The position numbers and the translations under genes are program-made. The notes below the pieces were generated by a model. It was not told where the DNA came from. It made no database searches and was given only the letters and a program-made list of their open reading frames with translations. From positions 1 through 64,000 of the forward strand of contig CAYMJJ010000005.1 of NCBI GenBank assembly GCA_964390445.1: DNA of 64,000 nt, given 5' to 3'. Shown here piece by piece: positions 33,002-42,545 of the stretch (its first letter is position 1; every line of letters begins with the position of its first letter). This DNA is from Anderseniella sp964390445 (lineage in GTDB: Bacteria > Pseudomonadota > Alphaproteobacteria > Rhizobiales > Aestuariivirgaceae).

Positions 33002-36000
33002 GTGACGCCTGACGACCTCAAGAACGCCGTGGCGAAGCCCGGCAAGACCATCGTTTCCGGCGCGCCGGAGGGGCTTGACGGCATGATTGCCGGTGAGTTG
33101 GCCCGTGCGGCGGGCAAACGCCCGCTGTTGCACGTCGCCCGCGATGACCAGCGCGCGGCAATGCTGGCCGAGGCGATCTCGTTTTTTCACCCGGACGTGG
33201 AAATCATCTCGTTTCCGGCCTGGGATTGTCTGCCTTACGATCGCGTGTCGCCGGCAGCGGAAATACTGTCTCGCCGGTTGAACGCGCTGACGCGGCTGGC
33301 CAATGGTGATTTCAAGCGCCCGTGCGTGGTGCTGGCGACGGCAAATGCGGTGTTGCAGCGGGTGCCGCCGCGCGAGGTGATCCGCAATGCCAGTTTTTCC
33401 GCTGCAACCGGCACCATTGTCGATACGGCGGTGTTGCAGGACTACCTGGTCAAGAACGGGTTTTCACGCACCGGTACGGTGGTTGACCCCGGCGATTATG
33501 CCATTCGGGGCGGTATCATCGACATCTTCCCGCCCGGCAGCGAACAGCCGGTTCGGCTGGACTTCTTCGGCGACACGCTGGAGTCCTTGCGCAGTTTCGA
33601 CCCGCAATCCCAGCGCACCACGGCCCACCTCAAGGGCCTGAAGCTGGATGCGGCCAGCGAAGTGTTGCTGACACCTGAAACCATCTCGACCTTCCGCACC
33701 GGCTTCACGGCAGCATTTCCCGGCTCCGGCATGCATGATGCGGTCTATGAGGCAGTGACGGCGGGCAGGCGCTACCAGGGCATGGAGCACTGGTTGCCAC
33801 TATTCTACGACAAGCTCGAAACCATCTTCGACTATACCGGCGATTGCGTGGTGTCGCTCGATCACCTTGCCGACGAGTCGATGGATGCGCGCAAGACGCA
33901 GGTCGCCGAATACCATGACGCGCGAAAGGAGGCACTGTCCAAGGACACGTTTGGTGCGCCCGTTTACAAGCCGCTGCCGCCGGAGCGCATGTACCTGACC
34001 GGCGATGAATGGCCGGATGCCGTTGCCGGGTATCCGCTGGTATCGCTGACGCCGTTTGAGGCTGCAGCAGGTGGAAGTTTGCGCATCGTTTCGGCAGGCG
34101 GGCGGCAGGGCCGCAGCTTTGCCGCAGAACGGGCCGAGGCCGGCCGAAATGTCTACGAAGCCGTGGTTGACCATGTGCGCGCGCTGCAGAAGGCGCGCAA
34201 GCGGGTGGTGCTGGCTGCCTGGAGCGAAGGCTCGCGCGACCGGCTGCAAGGGATCCTCAAGGATCACGACCTGGGCCTCGTGGTTACCGCCAAGGACGGC
34301 CCCGAGGCGCTGAAGCGCTCTCGCGACATGGTGTCTGTGGTCATCCTGGGGCTGGAAACCGGTTTCGAGACCGATGACCTCGCCATCATCGCCGAGCAGG
34401 ACATCCTGGGCGACAGGCTGGTGCGGCGCTCAAAGCGCCAGCGCAAGGCCAGTGATTTCATTTCCGAGCTTGCCTCGCTGTCGCCGGGTGACCTGGTAGT
34501 TCATGTCGATCATGGCATCGGGCGGTTTGAAGGCCTGAAGGTTGTGGAGGTTCAGGGCGCACCGCATGACTGCCTGCACCTGAGCTATCATGGCGGCGAC
34601 CGGCTGTTCCTCCCGGTGGAAAACATCGACCTGCTGTCCCGGTTCGGCTCCGAGGAGGCCGGCGTCAACCTGGACAAGCTGGGTGGCGTTGCCTGGCAGG
34701 CCCGCAAGGCCCGCCTCAAGGAGCGGGTCCGCGAAATCGCCAACCAGCTGATCAAGACCGCCGCCCAGCGCGAACTGCGCGAGGCTGATGTGATCTCGCT
34801 GCCGGACGGCATCTACGACGAGTTCGCCTCGCGCTTCCCGTACGAGGAAACCGAGGACCAGTTGACCGCCATCGACGCAGTGCTGGGCGATCTCGCGCGC
34901 GGACGGCCTATGGACCGGCTGATCTGCGGCGACGTGGGTTTTGGCAAGACCGAAGTGGCGCTGCGATCGGCCTTCGTTACCGTGATGGCCGGCAAGCAGG
35001 TTGCCGTGGTGGTGCCGACAACGCTGCTGGCGCGGCAGCACTTTGCCACGTTTTCGGCCCGCTTCAAGGGCCTGCCGGTGCGCATCGAGCAGGCATCACG
35101 GCTGGTCGGCCGCAAGGATCTCAACGAAGCCAAGAAGGGTCTGGAGAGCGGCGATGTGGACATCATCATCGGCACCCACGCTCTGCTGGCCAACGACGTC
35201 AAGTTCCGTGACCTCGGCTTGCTGGTGATCGACGAAGAGCAGCACTTTGGCGTCAAGCACAAGGAGAAGCTGAAGGAACTGCGCGCCAACGTGCACGTGC
35301 TGACGCTGACCGCCACGCCCATTCCGCGCACGCTGCAACTGGCGCTGTCGGGGGTGCGCGAGCTGTCGCTGATCACCACGCCGCCGCTCGACCGGCTGGC
35401 CGTGCGTACCTACATCTCGCCGTTCGATCCGGTGATCATCCGAGAAACCCTGTTGCGCGAGCTGTACCGGGGCGGGCAGAGCTTCTACGTTGCGCCGCGC
35501 ATTTCAGACCTTGACGAGATCAGCACGTTTCTGCGCGAACAGGTGCCTGAGGTGAAGGTGGCGGTGGCGCACGGGCGCATGCCGCCGACCGAGCTTGACG
35601 ACATCATGAACGGCTTTTATGACCGCCGGTACGACGTACTGCTGGCCACCACCATCATCGAGTCCGGGCTCGATATCCCGACAGCCAACACGCTGATCGT
35701 ACACCGGGCCGACATGTTCGGCCTGGCGCAGCTGTACCAGATCCGTGGCCGGGTGGGGCGGTCCAAGCAGCGCGCCTATGCACTGTTCACGGTGCCGGCC
35801 AACAAGCCGATGACGGCGCCTGCCGAGAAACGCCTGAAGGTATTGCAATCGCTCGATTCACTGGGTGCCGGCTTCAGCCTGGCAAGCCACGACCTTGATA
35901 TTCGCGGCGGCGGCAACCTGCTGGGCGAGGAACAATCCGGCCATATCCGAGAGGTTGGTTTCGAGCTGTACCAGCACATGCTGGAGGAGGCGGTTGCCTC

Positions 36001-36493
36001 GCTGCGCTCCGGCGACCTTGAGATCGAGAGCGACGGGCAATGGTCCCCGCAGATCAACGTCGGCACTTCGGTGCTGCTGCCGGAAGAGTACATCCCCGAC
36101 CTTCAGGTGCGCCTGGGTGTCTACCGTCGCCTTGCCGATCTGCCAACGCAGGAAGACCTCGATGGCTTTGCCGCCGAGCTGCAGGACCGGTTTGGCCGCT
36201 TGCCGGAAGAGGTCACACACCTGATCGACATCGTGTCGATCAAGCTGCTCTGCCGGATCGCCAATGTGTCCAGCATTGATGCTGGTCCCAAGGGCGCCGT
36301 GTTCACCTTCCGGGATGGGAAATTCCCCAACCCCGAGGCGCTTGTGCAGTGGATCAACGACCAGGGCAGCCGCGCCAAGATCAGGCCGGACATGAAACTC
36401 GTCATGATACGCGACTGGGAAACCCCGGCAGACCGGCTGGCCGGCACGCGGCAATTGATGCAGACACTGGTGAAGCTCGCGAACGTGACATAA
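33002..36493 (+). CDS. mfd: Transcription-repair coupling factor
   Basis: Mfd removes RNA polymerase stalled at lesions and recruits UvrA. The 1163-residue protein has an N-terminal UvrB-like part (VISFPAWDCLPYDRVSP; GDYAIRGGIIDIFPPG), the CarD-like RNA polymerase-interacting domain near residue 495 (GDLVVHVDHGIGRFEGL), and a RecG-like translocase with Walker A GDVGFGKTEVALR near 642, DEEQHFGVKHKE near 744 and TIIESGLDIPTANT. The C-terminal TRCF domain includes LGVYRRLADLPTQEDL. The start is GTG 33002, directly after the sdhE stop. Confidence 0.98.
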   Translation: MTPDDLKNAVAKPGKTIVSGAPEGLDGMIAGELARAAGKRPLLHVARDDQRAAMLAEAISFFHPDVEIISFPAWDCLPYDRVSPAAEILSRRLNALTRLANGDFKRPCVVLATANAVLQRVPPREVIRNASFSAATGTIVDTAVLQDYLVKNGFSRTGTVVDPGDYAIRGGIIDIFPPGSEQPVRLDFFGDTLESLRSFDPQSQRTTAHLKGLKLDAASEVLLTPETISTFRTGFTAAFPGSGMHDAVYEAVTAGRRYQGMEHWLPLFYDKLETIFDYTGDCVVSLDHLADESMDARKTQVAEYHDARKEALSKDTFGAPVYKPLPPERMYLTGDEWPDAVAGYPLVSLTPFEAAAGGSLRIVSAGGRQGRSFAAERAEAGRNVYEAVVDHVRALQKARKRVVLAAWSEGSRDRLQGILKDHDLGLVVTAKDGPEALKRSRDMVSVVILGLETGFETDDLAIIAEQDILGDRLVRRSKRQRKASDFISELASLSPGDLVVHVDHGIGRFEGLKVVEVQGAPHDCLHLSYHGGDRLFLPVENIDLLSRFGSEEAGVNLDKLGGVAWQARKARLKERVREIANQLIKTAAQRELREADVISLPDGIYDEFASRFPYEETEDQLTAIDAVLGDLARGRPMDRLICGDVGFGKTEVALRSAFVTVMAGKQVAVVVPTTLLARQHFATFSARFKGLPVRIEQASRLVGRKDLNEAKKGLESGDVDIIIGTHALLANDVKFRDLGLLVIDEEQHFGVKHKEKLKELRANVHVLTLTATPIPRTLQLALSGVRELSLITTPPLDRLAVRTYISPFDPVIIRETLLRELYRGGQSFYVAPRISDLDEISTFLREQVPEVKVAVAHGRMPPTELDDIMNGFYDRRYDVLLATTIIESGLDIPTANTLIVHRADMFGLAQLYQIRGRVGRSKQRAYALFTVPANKPMTAPAEKRLKVLQSLDSLGAGFSLASHDLDIRGGGNLLGEEQSGHIREVGFELYQHMLEEAVASLRSGDLEIESDGQWSPQINVGTSVLLPEEYIPDLQVRLGVYRRLADLPTQEDLDGFAAELQDRFGRLPEEVTHLIDIVSIKLLCRIANVSSIDAGPKGAVFTFRDGKFPNPEALVQWINDQGSRAKIRPDMKLVMIRDWETPADRLAGTRQLMQTLVKLANVT

Positions 36494-36524
36494 TTCCGTT
36501 GTGGTTGAAGCGCATCTTCAACTC

Positions 36525-36815
36525 ATGATGAACCCGTTCGCGATATGGCAATTGTGGCTGAACCAGCAGCAGATGCTGGGCAATGCCGGCATCAACATCC
36601 TGCATCGCTCGATGCAGGGTGCCAACGGCAAGCTCAAGCCAAGCGAGATTTACGCCATGGTGGCGGAAAAGCAGCTTGCCGCAGGCGAAGCCGCGGTTTC
36701 GGTGGTGAAGTCGGTGAACCGGCGCAAGACGAGCACGGAGCAACTGGCGTCCGCGCTGCTCAAGCCCTACAGCAAGCGCACCAAAGCCAACGCAAAGCGG
36801 CTCGGTCGCAAGTAG
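36525..36815 (+). CDS. Small hypothetical protein, basic C-terminus
   Basis: A protein of about 96 residues. The first part is hydrophobic and aromatic (MMNPFAIWQLWLNQQQMLGNAGINIL), the middle is predicted helical with VAEKQLAAGEAAVSVVKSVN, and the C-terminus is strongly basic (KPYSKRTKANAKRLGRK). The pattern recalls small phasin-like or membrane-peripheral proteins, but I do not recognise it with confidence. The start is unclear: ATG 36525 or 36528, or GTG 36501, and none has a good ribosome site. It lies 31 bases after mfd on the same strand. Confidence 0.6.
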   Translation: MMNPFAIWQLWLNQQQMLGNAGINILHRSMQGANGKLKPSEIYAMVAEKQLAAGEAAVSVVKSVNRRKTSTEQLASALLKPYSKRTKANAKRLGRK

Positions 36816-36830
36816 CGCGGCAAATAGAGA

Positions 36831-37517
36831 TCAGGCGTTGCCGGCGGGCAGGGCGCGCTCGCGGGCCACTTCCTGGATGGCCTGGGCAATCACTTCCGGC
36901 TCTCTCGCGCCCATCACGGCAAACCGGTTGCCAACGATAAAAGCCGGCACGCCGGTCACGCCCATGCGCTGGATCTGCGCGATCTCGGCCTGGGTTTCGG
37001 CCTTGTCGGTGTCGCCAGCCAGCAGATGTTCGACCACGGCCCTGTCAACGCCTGCCTCCACGGCGGCATCTGCCAGCACCTGCTTGTCGGTCAGGTCTGC
37101 ACCTTTGAGGAAATACAGCTGGAACAGCCGCTCGACGGCGGCATCCTGAACACCTTCCGCCATGGCCCAGCGGATGACGCGATGGGCATTCAGCGTGTTG
37201 GGGGCCACCTTGATCGCGTCGAAGTCGAAGGCAATGTCTTCGGCCTTTCCGGCGTCGCGCACCGGCTGGTAGATCTGCTCCGCGCCTGCATCGGAGCCAA
37301 ACTTGTTGCGCAGGTAGTCCTGGCGGTCCATGCCGTGTTCCGGGATCGTGTGGTCCAGCTGGAACGGACGCCAGCGGATGTCGACCGCAATATCCGGCAG
37401 CATGGCCAGCGCTTTTTCCAGCCGCCGCTTGCCGATGTAGCACCACGGGCACATCACGTCCGAAATCACGTCGATCTCAATCGGTTCGATTGCGGGTGCC
37501 TGAGGTTCATCTGTCAT
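36831..37517 (-). CDS. DsbA-family oxidoreductase, FrnE-like
   Basis: A thioredoxin-fold protein of the DsbA/FrnE/2-hydroxychromene-2-carboxylate isomerase superfamily, 228 residues with no signal peptide, so cytoplasmic. The active-site motif CPWC occurs in VISDVMCPWCYIGKRRLEKAL, and the cis-Pro loop is GVTGVPAFIVGNRFAVMGA. FrnE-type proteins act as cytoplasmic disulfide isomerases. Its start overlaps by 11 bases the end of the acyl-CoA synthetase gene, and it is the last gene of a three-gene coupled operon. Confidence 0.92.
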   Translation of the reverse strand: MTDEPQAPAIEPIEIDVISDVMCPWCYIGKRRLEKALAMLPDIAVDIRWRPFQLDHTIPEHGMDRQDYLRNKFGSDAGAEQIYQPVRDAGKAEDIAFDFDAIKVAPNTLNAHRVIRWAMAEGVQDAAVERLFQLYFLKGADLTDKQVLADAAVEAGVDRAVVEHLLAGDTDKAETQAEIAQIQRMGVTGVPAFIVGNRFAVMGAREPEVIAQAIQEVARERALPAGNA

Positions 37518-39063
37518 TGGCGTGGTCCTTGCGCTGTTTCAGCAGGCTGGCAAGCGACTTGCGCATGATCTTGCCATTCGGTGTCTGGGGCAGGGCCTCG
37601 CAGAAGAACACCTGCTTCGGCACCTTGTAGCGTGCCAGCGAACCGCCAGCAAACTCCAGCAGCTCCGCCTCGTTCACAGTTCGGTCAGGCCGCTTCACGA
37701 TGAACGCGGTGACCAACCTCATGCCGGGGTTGATTTCCACCTCGGTGACGCCTGCCTGCTGCACCGCCGGGTGGCGCATCAGCGCGTTTTCAACCTCAAG
37801 CGGCGAGATGCGATAACCAAACGATGTCATCACGTCATCATTGCGGCCTTCGTACCAGAAATAACCGTCATCGTCGAAGTGGCCAAGATCACCACCGACG
37901 AACCAGTCACCGCGATAGACCTCGTGGTCTTCTTCCGGCTTGCCCCAGTACCCCAGCATCATGCCCGGGTCCGACCGGTGCACGGCGATCAGGCCGGTCT
38001 CGCCGGGCAGCAGCGGGGTTTCGCCTGATTTTACGTTCAGGATTGCCACGCTGCGGCCGGCCTGCGGTTTGCCGGGGCTGCCGGGCCTTGTGGGCACAGA
38101 TGGCGAGGACGAGACGTAAGTCGAGATCTCGCTCATGCCGAGTGCTTCATACAGTGGTATCCCGGTGGCTGACTGCCATTCCTCCATCAAGGCTATGGGG
38201 CAGGCCTCGCCTGCCGTAAGACCATGGCGCAGCCGTCCCATGGCGCCGGGTGAGAGGCCACCATCGGCCAACAGCTGGCGATACAGCGCCGGCACAGATG
38301 CAAGGATGGTTGGTTGCAACTGCTTGATCAGCTTGAGCCAGATGGTGCGCTCGCGCGGCCCGGTATAGACGATGGACGAGGCCCCATTGGCCCACGGGTC
38401 AAACAGGCCGGTGCCCAGCGTGTAGGTCCAGTTGAAGGCCCCGGTGTGCAGCAAAACGTCTTCGCTGGTCATGCCGTACCAGCCTTCGTACATCGGACGG
38501 CGTCCCCATACAGCGCGTTGGGCATGCAGCACGCCCTTCGGCGTGCCGGAGGTGCCTGATGTGTAGACCATGTAACCCGCTTGCTTGGCGGCGGTATCGG
38601 ACCATGTGCCGCGCGGGCCGGTCTTGAAGGCCTTGAGGTCACCGGGGCCGATCAGCTTGATCGAGGCATCGAGTTCCGGCAGGTCCAGCTTGCCGTCGTG
38701 CACCACAACTGATGCGCCACTGTCGGCGATCATGTACTCGACCTCGGCAGCCGACAGCATGGACGACGCCGGTATCGGCACCATGCCGGCGGCATTGGCG
38801 GCAAAGAACACCGCCGCATAATCGAAACTGTTCCCCATACGGATGAACACTCGTTCACCTGCGGGTACTTTCAGCAAGGTGAACGCACTTGCCAGCCGCA
38901 GTACCGTGTCTTCGATCTCGGCGTAGGTGAGGTGGTGGATGGTCTCGCCATCGGCAATGCTCAGCGCCACCTTGTGCGGTGACCGCCGCGCAGACGCAGC
39001 AATACAGTAGCGGGCCAGGTTCAACCGCTCAGGTGGCAGTTCGCCCGTAAACCCCGCGGTCAT
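37507..39063 (-). CDS. AMP-forming acyl-CoA synthetase
   Basis: An ANL-superfamily acyl-CoA ligase of 518 residues that activates a carboxylic acid with ATP and joins it to CoA. The phosphate loop VYTSGTSGTPKGV is near residue 167. EALGMSEIST, the WYEGRNDDVMTSFGYRISPLEVE hinge, and the C-terminal lysine in NGKIMRK are visible. The closest group looks like medium-chain or aromatic acid synthetases of the acetyl-CoA-synthetase-like type. ATG 39063 overlaps the stop of the upstream solute-binding-protein gene (ATGA), so translation is coupled. The substrate may be what the binding protein captures, which is inference. Confidence 0.92.
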   Translation of the reverse strand: MTAGFTGELPPERLNLARYCIAASARRSPHKVALSIADGETIHHLTYAEIEDTVLRLASAFTLLKVPAGERVFIRMGNSFDYAAVFFAANAAGMVPIPASSMLSAAEVEYMIADSGASVVVHDGKLDLPELDASIKLIGPGDLKAFKTGPRGTWSDTAAKQAGYMVYTSGTSGTPKGVLHAQRAVWGRRPMYEGWYGMTSEDVLLHTGAFNWTYTLGTGLFDPWANGASSIVYTGPRERTIWLKLIKQLQPTILASVPALYRQLLADGGLSPGAMGRLRHGLTAGEACPIALMEEWQSATGIPLYEALGMSEISTYVSSSPSVPTRPGSPGKPQAGRSVAILNVKSGETPLLPGETGLIAVHRSDPGMMLGYWGKPEEDHEVYRGDWFVGGDLGHFDDDGYFWYEGRNDDVMTSFGYRISPLEVENALMRHPAVQQAGVTEVEINPGMRLVTAFIVKRPDRTVNEAELLEFAGGSLARYKVPKQVFFCEALPQTPNGKIMRKSLASLLKQRKDHANDR

Positions 39064-40856
39064 GGCCTGGCAATCCAGCCTGTTTCCGGGCGGAACCCGT
39101 ACAGTGAAGTTCGGGCAGGGTGCTGAACTTGGTTCCAGCGCGCCACCCACTGGCCTGGCGCATGGAACAATTGCAACGCGTAATGACCTTCCAGCAGCAG
39201 TCGGTCCAGCGCATGCACCGCGTCGTCATAGGTGGCCTTGTCACGGGCCGACAGCATTGCCTTGATCATTGCATCAATGGCCGGGTCATTCGCCCCCATG
39301 TAGTTCCGCGTGCCTTCCTGGCTGCGGCCCTGGCTGCCCCAGTAGAAATCCTGCTCGTTGCCGGGAGACAGCGAATTGCTCCAGGTGAACGGGATCATGT
39401 CGAAATCATAGCTGTTCAGGCGGCGCTGGAACTGCGCCGAGTCGATCTGGCGGATATCCATCGAGACACCGATTACCTGCAGCATCCGCTGCCAGGCCAG
39501 CGCGATCCGCTCCTGCTGGCGGCTTACCACGACGATGGTGAAGGCAAGCGGCTGGCCTTGCGCGTTCTGCAGCGATCCATTGGCCGCTTTCCAACCCGCT
39601 TCATTGAGCAAGGACAATGCCTTGCGAAGGTGCTTTCGATCACGCCCGGAGCCATCAGACTGGGGCAACCGGTAGCTGCCGTCCAGGATCGACGGGCGGA
39701 TGTCCGCACCGGCCTTTTCAAGCATCGCGCGTTCGTTCTCGGTGGCTGGCGTGCCAATGGCGCTGAGGTACGAGCCGGAGAAAAACCCTTCGGTGCGCTC
39801 CATCTTCGAGTGGAACAGGTTGTCGTTGATCCACTTGAAATCGAACGTATGGATCAGCGCTTCGCGCACGCGCTTGTCGGCAAAAATCTCGCGGCGGGTA
39901 TTGAACACCAGCGACCAGGCCGGGTTGGGCAAGCCCACCTTGACCTGATCGAGCGTCACCGGCTTGCCATCAAGGTCGGCATATCCGACGGCCCAGCGCG
40001 AGGCATCGGATTCAAACCGCAACAGCGCCTCGCCGGTCTTGAACGCTTCAAACGCGCTTTGCATGTCCCGGTAATAGTCGTAGCGAATGGTGTCGTAGTT
40101 GTAATGGCCTTTTGCCTGCGGCAGGTCCCTGGCCCAATACTCCGGGTTGCGTCGGAAAATGATGTGATCGCCAGAGTCGATGGTGTCGAAAACGTAGGGG
40201 CCGGACCCGACCAGCTTGTCCAGCGAAGTCTGTTCAAACTCGCGGGTTTCGAAAAAATGCTTCGGCAGCACCGGCATCAGCCCGAGAATGAGCACCAGTT
40301 CCCGGTCGCCCGGTTCCAGCTTCATGTGAACGGTGTGCTCATCCGGCGTTTCGATGCTTGTGACCTTGGCATAGTAGGTGCGGTGGTTGGGCCGGCCCTT
40401 TTCCCGCAGGGTTTCCAGCGAAAACACCACGTCGTCTGCCTGGATCGGCTCACCATCGGAGAATTTCGCCGCCGGGTTCAGCCGGAACGTCACCTCGGTG
40501 CGGTCATCATTGACATCGATGGTTTCGGCAATGTGGCCGTACAGCGTGAAAGCTTCGTCCTTCGAGCGCCACATCAGGCTTTCGAACACCAGCTCGCGTG
40601 CGTTCCAGACCGGCTGGCCGCGAATGATGAAAGGGTTGACGCTGTCGAAACTGCCGATCAGCGCCTCGCGATAGGCGCCACCCTTGGGAGCGTCCGGATT
40701 TACATAGGGAAAGTGCGTATAGCCGTCGGCCAGGGCAGGTTCGCCCTGCATGGCAATGGCATGGCGAGGCTCGGCAGCGGCAGGCCCGCCCAGCCAAAGG
40801 GTCATGGCAGCCAGCATCGAAGCCAGTATTCTCGCAGCAGTGATCATGGGTTGCAT
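39060..40856 (-). CDS. Family 5 extracellular solute-binding protein (YejA-like)
   Basis: A periplasmic substrate-binding protein of the oligopeptide/nickel family (SBP_bac_5), 598 residues. The signal peptide ends near PAAA (residue 28). Core features are GTxxxxxP-type text: DAPKGGAYREALIGSFDSVNPFI, FRLNPAAKFSDGEPIQADDVVFSLETLR, VGSGPYVFDTIDSGDHIIFRRNPEYWARDLP and VREALIHTFDFKWINDNLF. The order and motifs resemble YejA, which binds microcin C or peptides. No ABC permease or ATPase gene is adjacent; an acyl-CoA synthetase follows by overlap. ATG 40856 or 40847 may be the start. Confidence 0.9.
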   Translation of the reverse strand: MQPMITAARILASMLAAMTLWLGGPAAAEPRHAIAMQGEPALADGYTHFPYVNPDAPKGGAYREALIGSFDSVNPFIIRGQPVWNARELVFESLMWRSKDEAFTLYGHIAETIDVNDDRTEVTFRLNPAAKFSDGEPIQADDVVFSLETLREKGRPNHRTYYAKVTSIETPDEHTVHMKLEPGDRELVLILGLMPVLPKHFFETREFEQTSLDKLVGSGPYVFDTIDSGDHIIFRRNPEYWARDLPQAKGHYNYDTIRYDYYRDMQSAFEAFKTGEALLRFESDASRWAVGYADLDGKPVTLDQVKVGLPNPAWSLVFNTRREIFADKRVREALIHTFDFKWINDNLFHSKMERTEGFFSGSYLSAIGTPATENERAMLEKAGADIRPSILDGSYRLPQSDGSGRDRKHLRKALSLLNEAGWKAANGSLQNAQGQPLAFTIVVVSRQQERIALAWQRMLQVIGVSMDIRQIDSAQFQRRLNSYDFDMIPFTWSNSLSPGNEQDFYWGSQGRSQEGTRNYMGANDPAIDAMIKAMLSARDKATYDDAVHALDRLLLEGHYALQLFHAPGQWVARWNQVQHPARTSLYGFRPETGWIARP

Positions 40857-40926
40857 CTAGACCGGGATTCGGCGGTAAAATCGAGCGTGCGATTGCCCGC
40901 TGTGGTGGCCCTGGACCGGCGTTTGC

Positions 40927-41268
40927 TCAATGAGCCGCGTTGCCGCGCGGCAGGTAGGTATGCCGGTCGGGATCATAGGTCTCGAAAAACTCCGGGATCT
41001 GCGGATGGCGCACCGGGCTGTTGACGTCATCGACCAGCAGGTTCTGCTCGGAAACATAGGCGATGTATTCGGTTTCCTCGTTTTCCGCGAGCAGGTGATA
41101 GAATGGCTGATCCTTTGACGGGCGCATTTCCTCGGGGATGGATTCCCACCATTCCTCGGTGTTGTTGAATGTCGGATCGACATCAAAAATAACACCACGG
41201 AAAGGGAACTTGCGGTGCTTCACCACTTGCCCAATGCCGAATCGTGCCTGTCTGTTGATCGTAGCCAT
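40927..41268 (-). CDS. hspQ: Heat-shock protein HspQ (YccV family)
   Basis: A small cytoplasmic protein of 113 residues with the YccV-like/HspQ domain: ARFGIGQVVKHRKFPFRGVIFDVDP, WWESIPEEMRP, QPFYHLLAENEETEYIAYVSEQNLL. In E. coli HspQ is a specificity-enhancing factor for Lon and was first described as binding hemimethylated DNA. I start at ATG 41268 (MATINRQARFG); the longer reading frame from 41304 adds 12 residues that are not family-like. It stands alone, oriented towards the solute-binding-protein operon. Confidence 0.9.
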   Translation of the reverse strand: MATINRQARFGIGQVVKHRKFPFRGVIFDVDPTFNNTEEWWESIPEEMRPSKDQPFYHLLAENEETEYIAYVSEQNLLVDDVNSPVRHPQIPEFFETYDPDRHTYLPRGNAAH

Positions 41269-41337
41269 ATGACAATAGATGCATCCAAATGCGGCGATGT
41301 TCAAGCTGCCCTGTTAACAATTATTGCGGAATGAAGG

Positions 41338-42396
41338 TCAGTTAAGGCCGTATTCCGCTGCCTTGGCTGGGTCTTTCGCAGCGACGAGCCGCGCCAGGTC
41401 GGCGATCACCTTGGCCTGTTTCCAGGTCGCGTCGTCCTGCATCTTGCCGTCGATCATCACCGCGCCCGTGCCGTCCGGCATGGCGTCGAGAATGCGCAGA
41501 GCAAAGCGCACTTCCTCGACATCGGGCGAGAACACCCGCTTGGCGATCTCGACCTGCGTCGGGTGCAGCGACCAGGCACCGAGGCAGCCTTGCAGGAAGG
41601 CGTTGCGGAATTGCGATTCGCACGCGGCGGGGTCCGAGAAATCACCGAAAGGACCGTAGAATGCCTTGATGCCGTTGCTTTGGCAGGCATCGACCATTTT
41701 GGCGACGGTGTAGTGCCACAAGTCCTGCTGGAAGAACGCCCGTGCGGCATTGCCGCTGGCACCGTGGCCGCCCTGGTCGGCCAGAACGCCATAGGCCGGG
41801 TGGCCCCCACCCACGCGGGTGGTTTTCATGCCGCGTGAAGCGGCGAGGTCTGCCGGACCGAGTGACATGCCGTGCATGCGGGGGGAAGCGGCGGCAATCT
41901 CCCCGACGTTCTTGACGCCTTGCGCGGTTTCCAGGATTGCATGAATCATGATCGGCTTCTTCACGCCGGCTCGCGCCTCCAACTGGGCCAGAAGCTGGTC
42001 GAGGTAATGGATGTCCCACACGCCTTCGACCTTGGGCAGCATCATCACGTCCAGCTTGTGGCCGGCTTCCAGCACGATGCGGGTGATGTCGTCCAGCGCC
42101 CACGGGCTGTTTAGGCAGTTGATGCGGGTCCACAGCCCGGTCTGGCCATAGTCGTGCGCCAGCGCCATCTCGATGAAGCCATCGCGGGCGGCTTCCTTTG
42201 CGTCGGCGGGAATGGCGTCTTCCAGGTTGCCCAGCACGACGTCGACCTGCGAGATCAGGTCCGGCACCTTGGCGCGCATCTTTTCCACGTGCGGCGGCAG
42301 GAAGTGGATCATCCGTTCCAGCTTGACCGGCACCTCGCGCATCGGCTCGGGTGCGCCAATGGCGAGTGGCTTGTAGAACTGGCTTGGAAGTTTCAT
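41338..42396 (-). CDS. Malyl-CoA / beta-methylmalyl-CoA lyase (CitE superfamily)
   Basis: A 352-residue CitE-superfamily lyase that splits or forms malyl-CoA and related esters (acetyl-CoA or propionyl-CoA plus glyoxylate). Key segments are FYKPLAIGAPEP, LGNLEDAIPADAKEAARDGF with the magnesium-binding acidic residues, MLPKVEG, HAILETAQGVKNVGEIAAASPRMHGMSLGPADLAASRGMKTT and the C-terminal MIDGKMQDDATWKQAKVI. From memory this matches the Chloroflexus trifunctional malyl/citramalyl-CoA lyase better than Rhodobacter Mcl1. It is divergent from a CoA-transferase gene. ATG 42396 is the family start. Confidence 0.9.
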   Translation of the reverse strand: MKLPSQFYKPLAIGAPEPMREVPVKLERMIHFLPPHVEKMRAKVPDLISQVDVVLGNLEDAIPADAKEAARDGFIEMALAHDYGQTGLWTRINCLNSPWALDDITRIVLEAGHKLDVMMLPKVEGVWDIHYLDQLLAQLEARAGVKKPIMIHAILETAQGVKNVGEIAAASPRMHGMSLGPADLAASRGMKTTRVGGGHPAYGVLADQGGHGASGNAARAFFQQDLWHYTVAKMVDACQSNGIKAFYGPFGDFSDPAACESQFRNAFLQGCLGAWSLHPTQVEIAKRVFSPDVEEVRFALRILDAMPDGTGAVMIDGKMQDDATWKQAKVIADLARLVAAKDPAKAAEYGLN

Positions 42397-42415
42397 GACC
42401 CTGTACCCCTGAGTT

Positions 42416-42480
42416 ATTGCTGCGTTGCAATATCCATAGGGGAGCGAGTTCCGCCGGGCAATCTTCATTCGCAATGTTGC
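42416..42480. promoter_or_regulatory. Inverted TTGC/GCAA sites in the divergent malyl-CoA lyase / CoA-transferase region
   Basis: ATTGC-TGCGTT-GCAAT (42416-42431) and GCAA-TG-TTGC (42471-42480) are two short inverted repeats sharing the TTGC/GCAA core within the 149-base divergent region. They may be operators for a common regulator. The core is loosely similar to the TTTGCAAA motif I recall for ScfR-family proteins. Confidence 0.35.
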
Positions 42481-42545
42481 ACGAAGCGGCGTTGGCAGTT
42501 ACACGAAACAAATACCACCTCGACCAGACCAATCACCGGCCCGCA

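Noticed and set aside
39120..41024. 634-residue plus-strand reading frame
   Set aside because: It is entirely opposite the YejA-like gene, has no family motifs and is rich in His, Arg and Gln as expected of a shadow frame.
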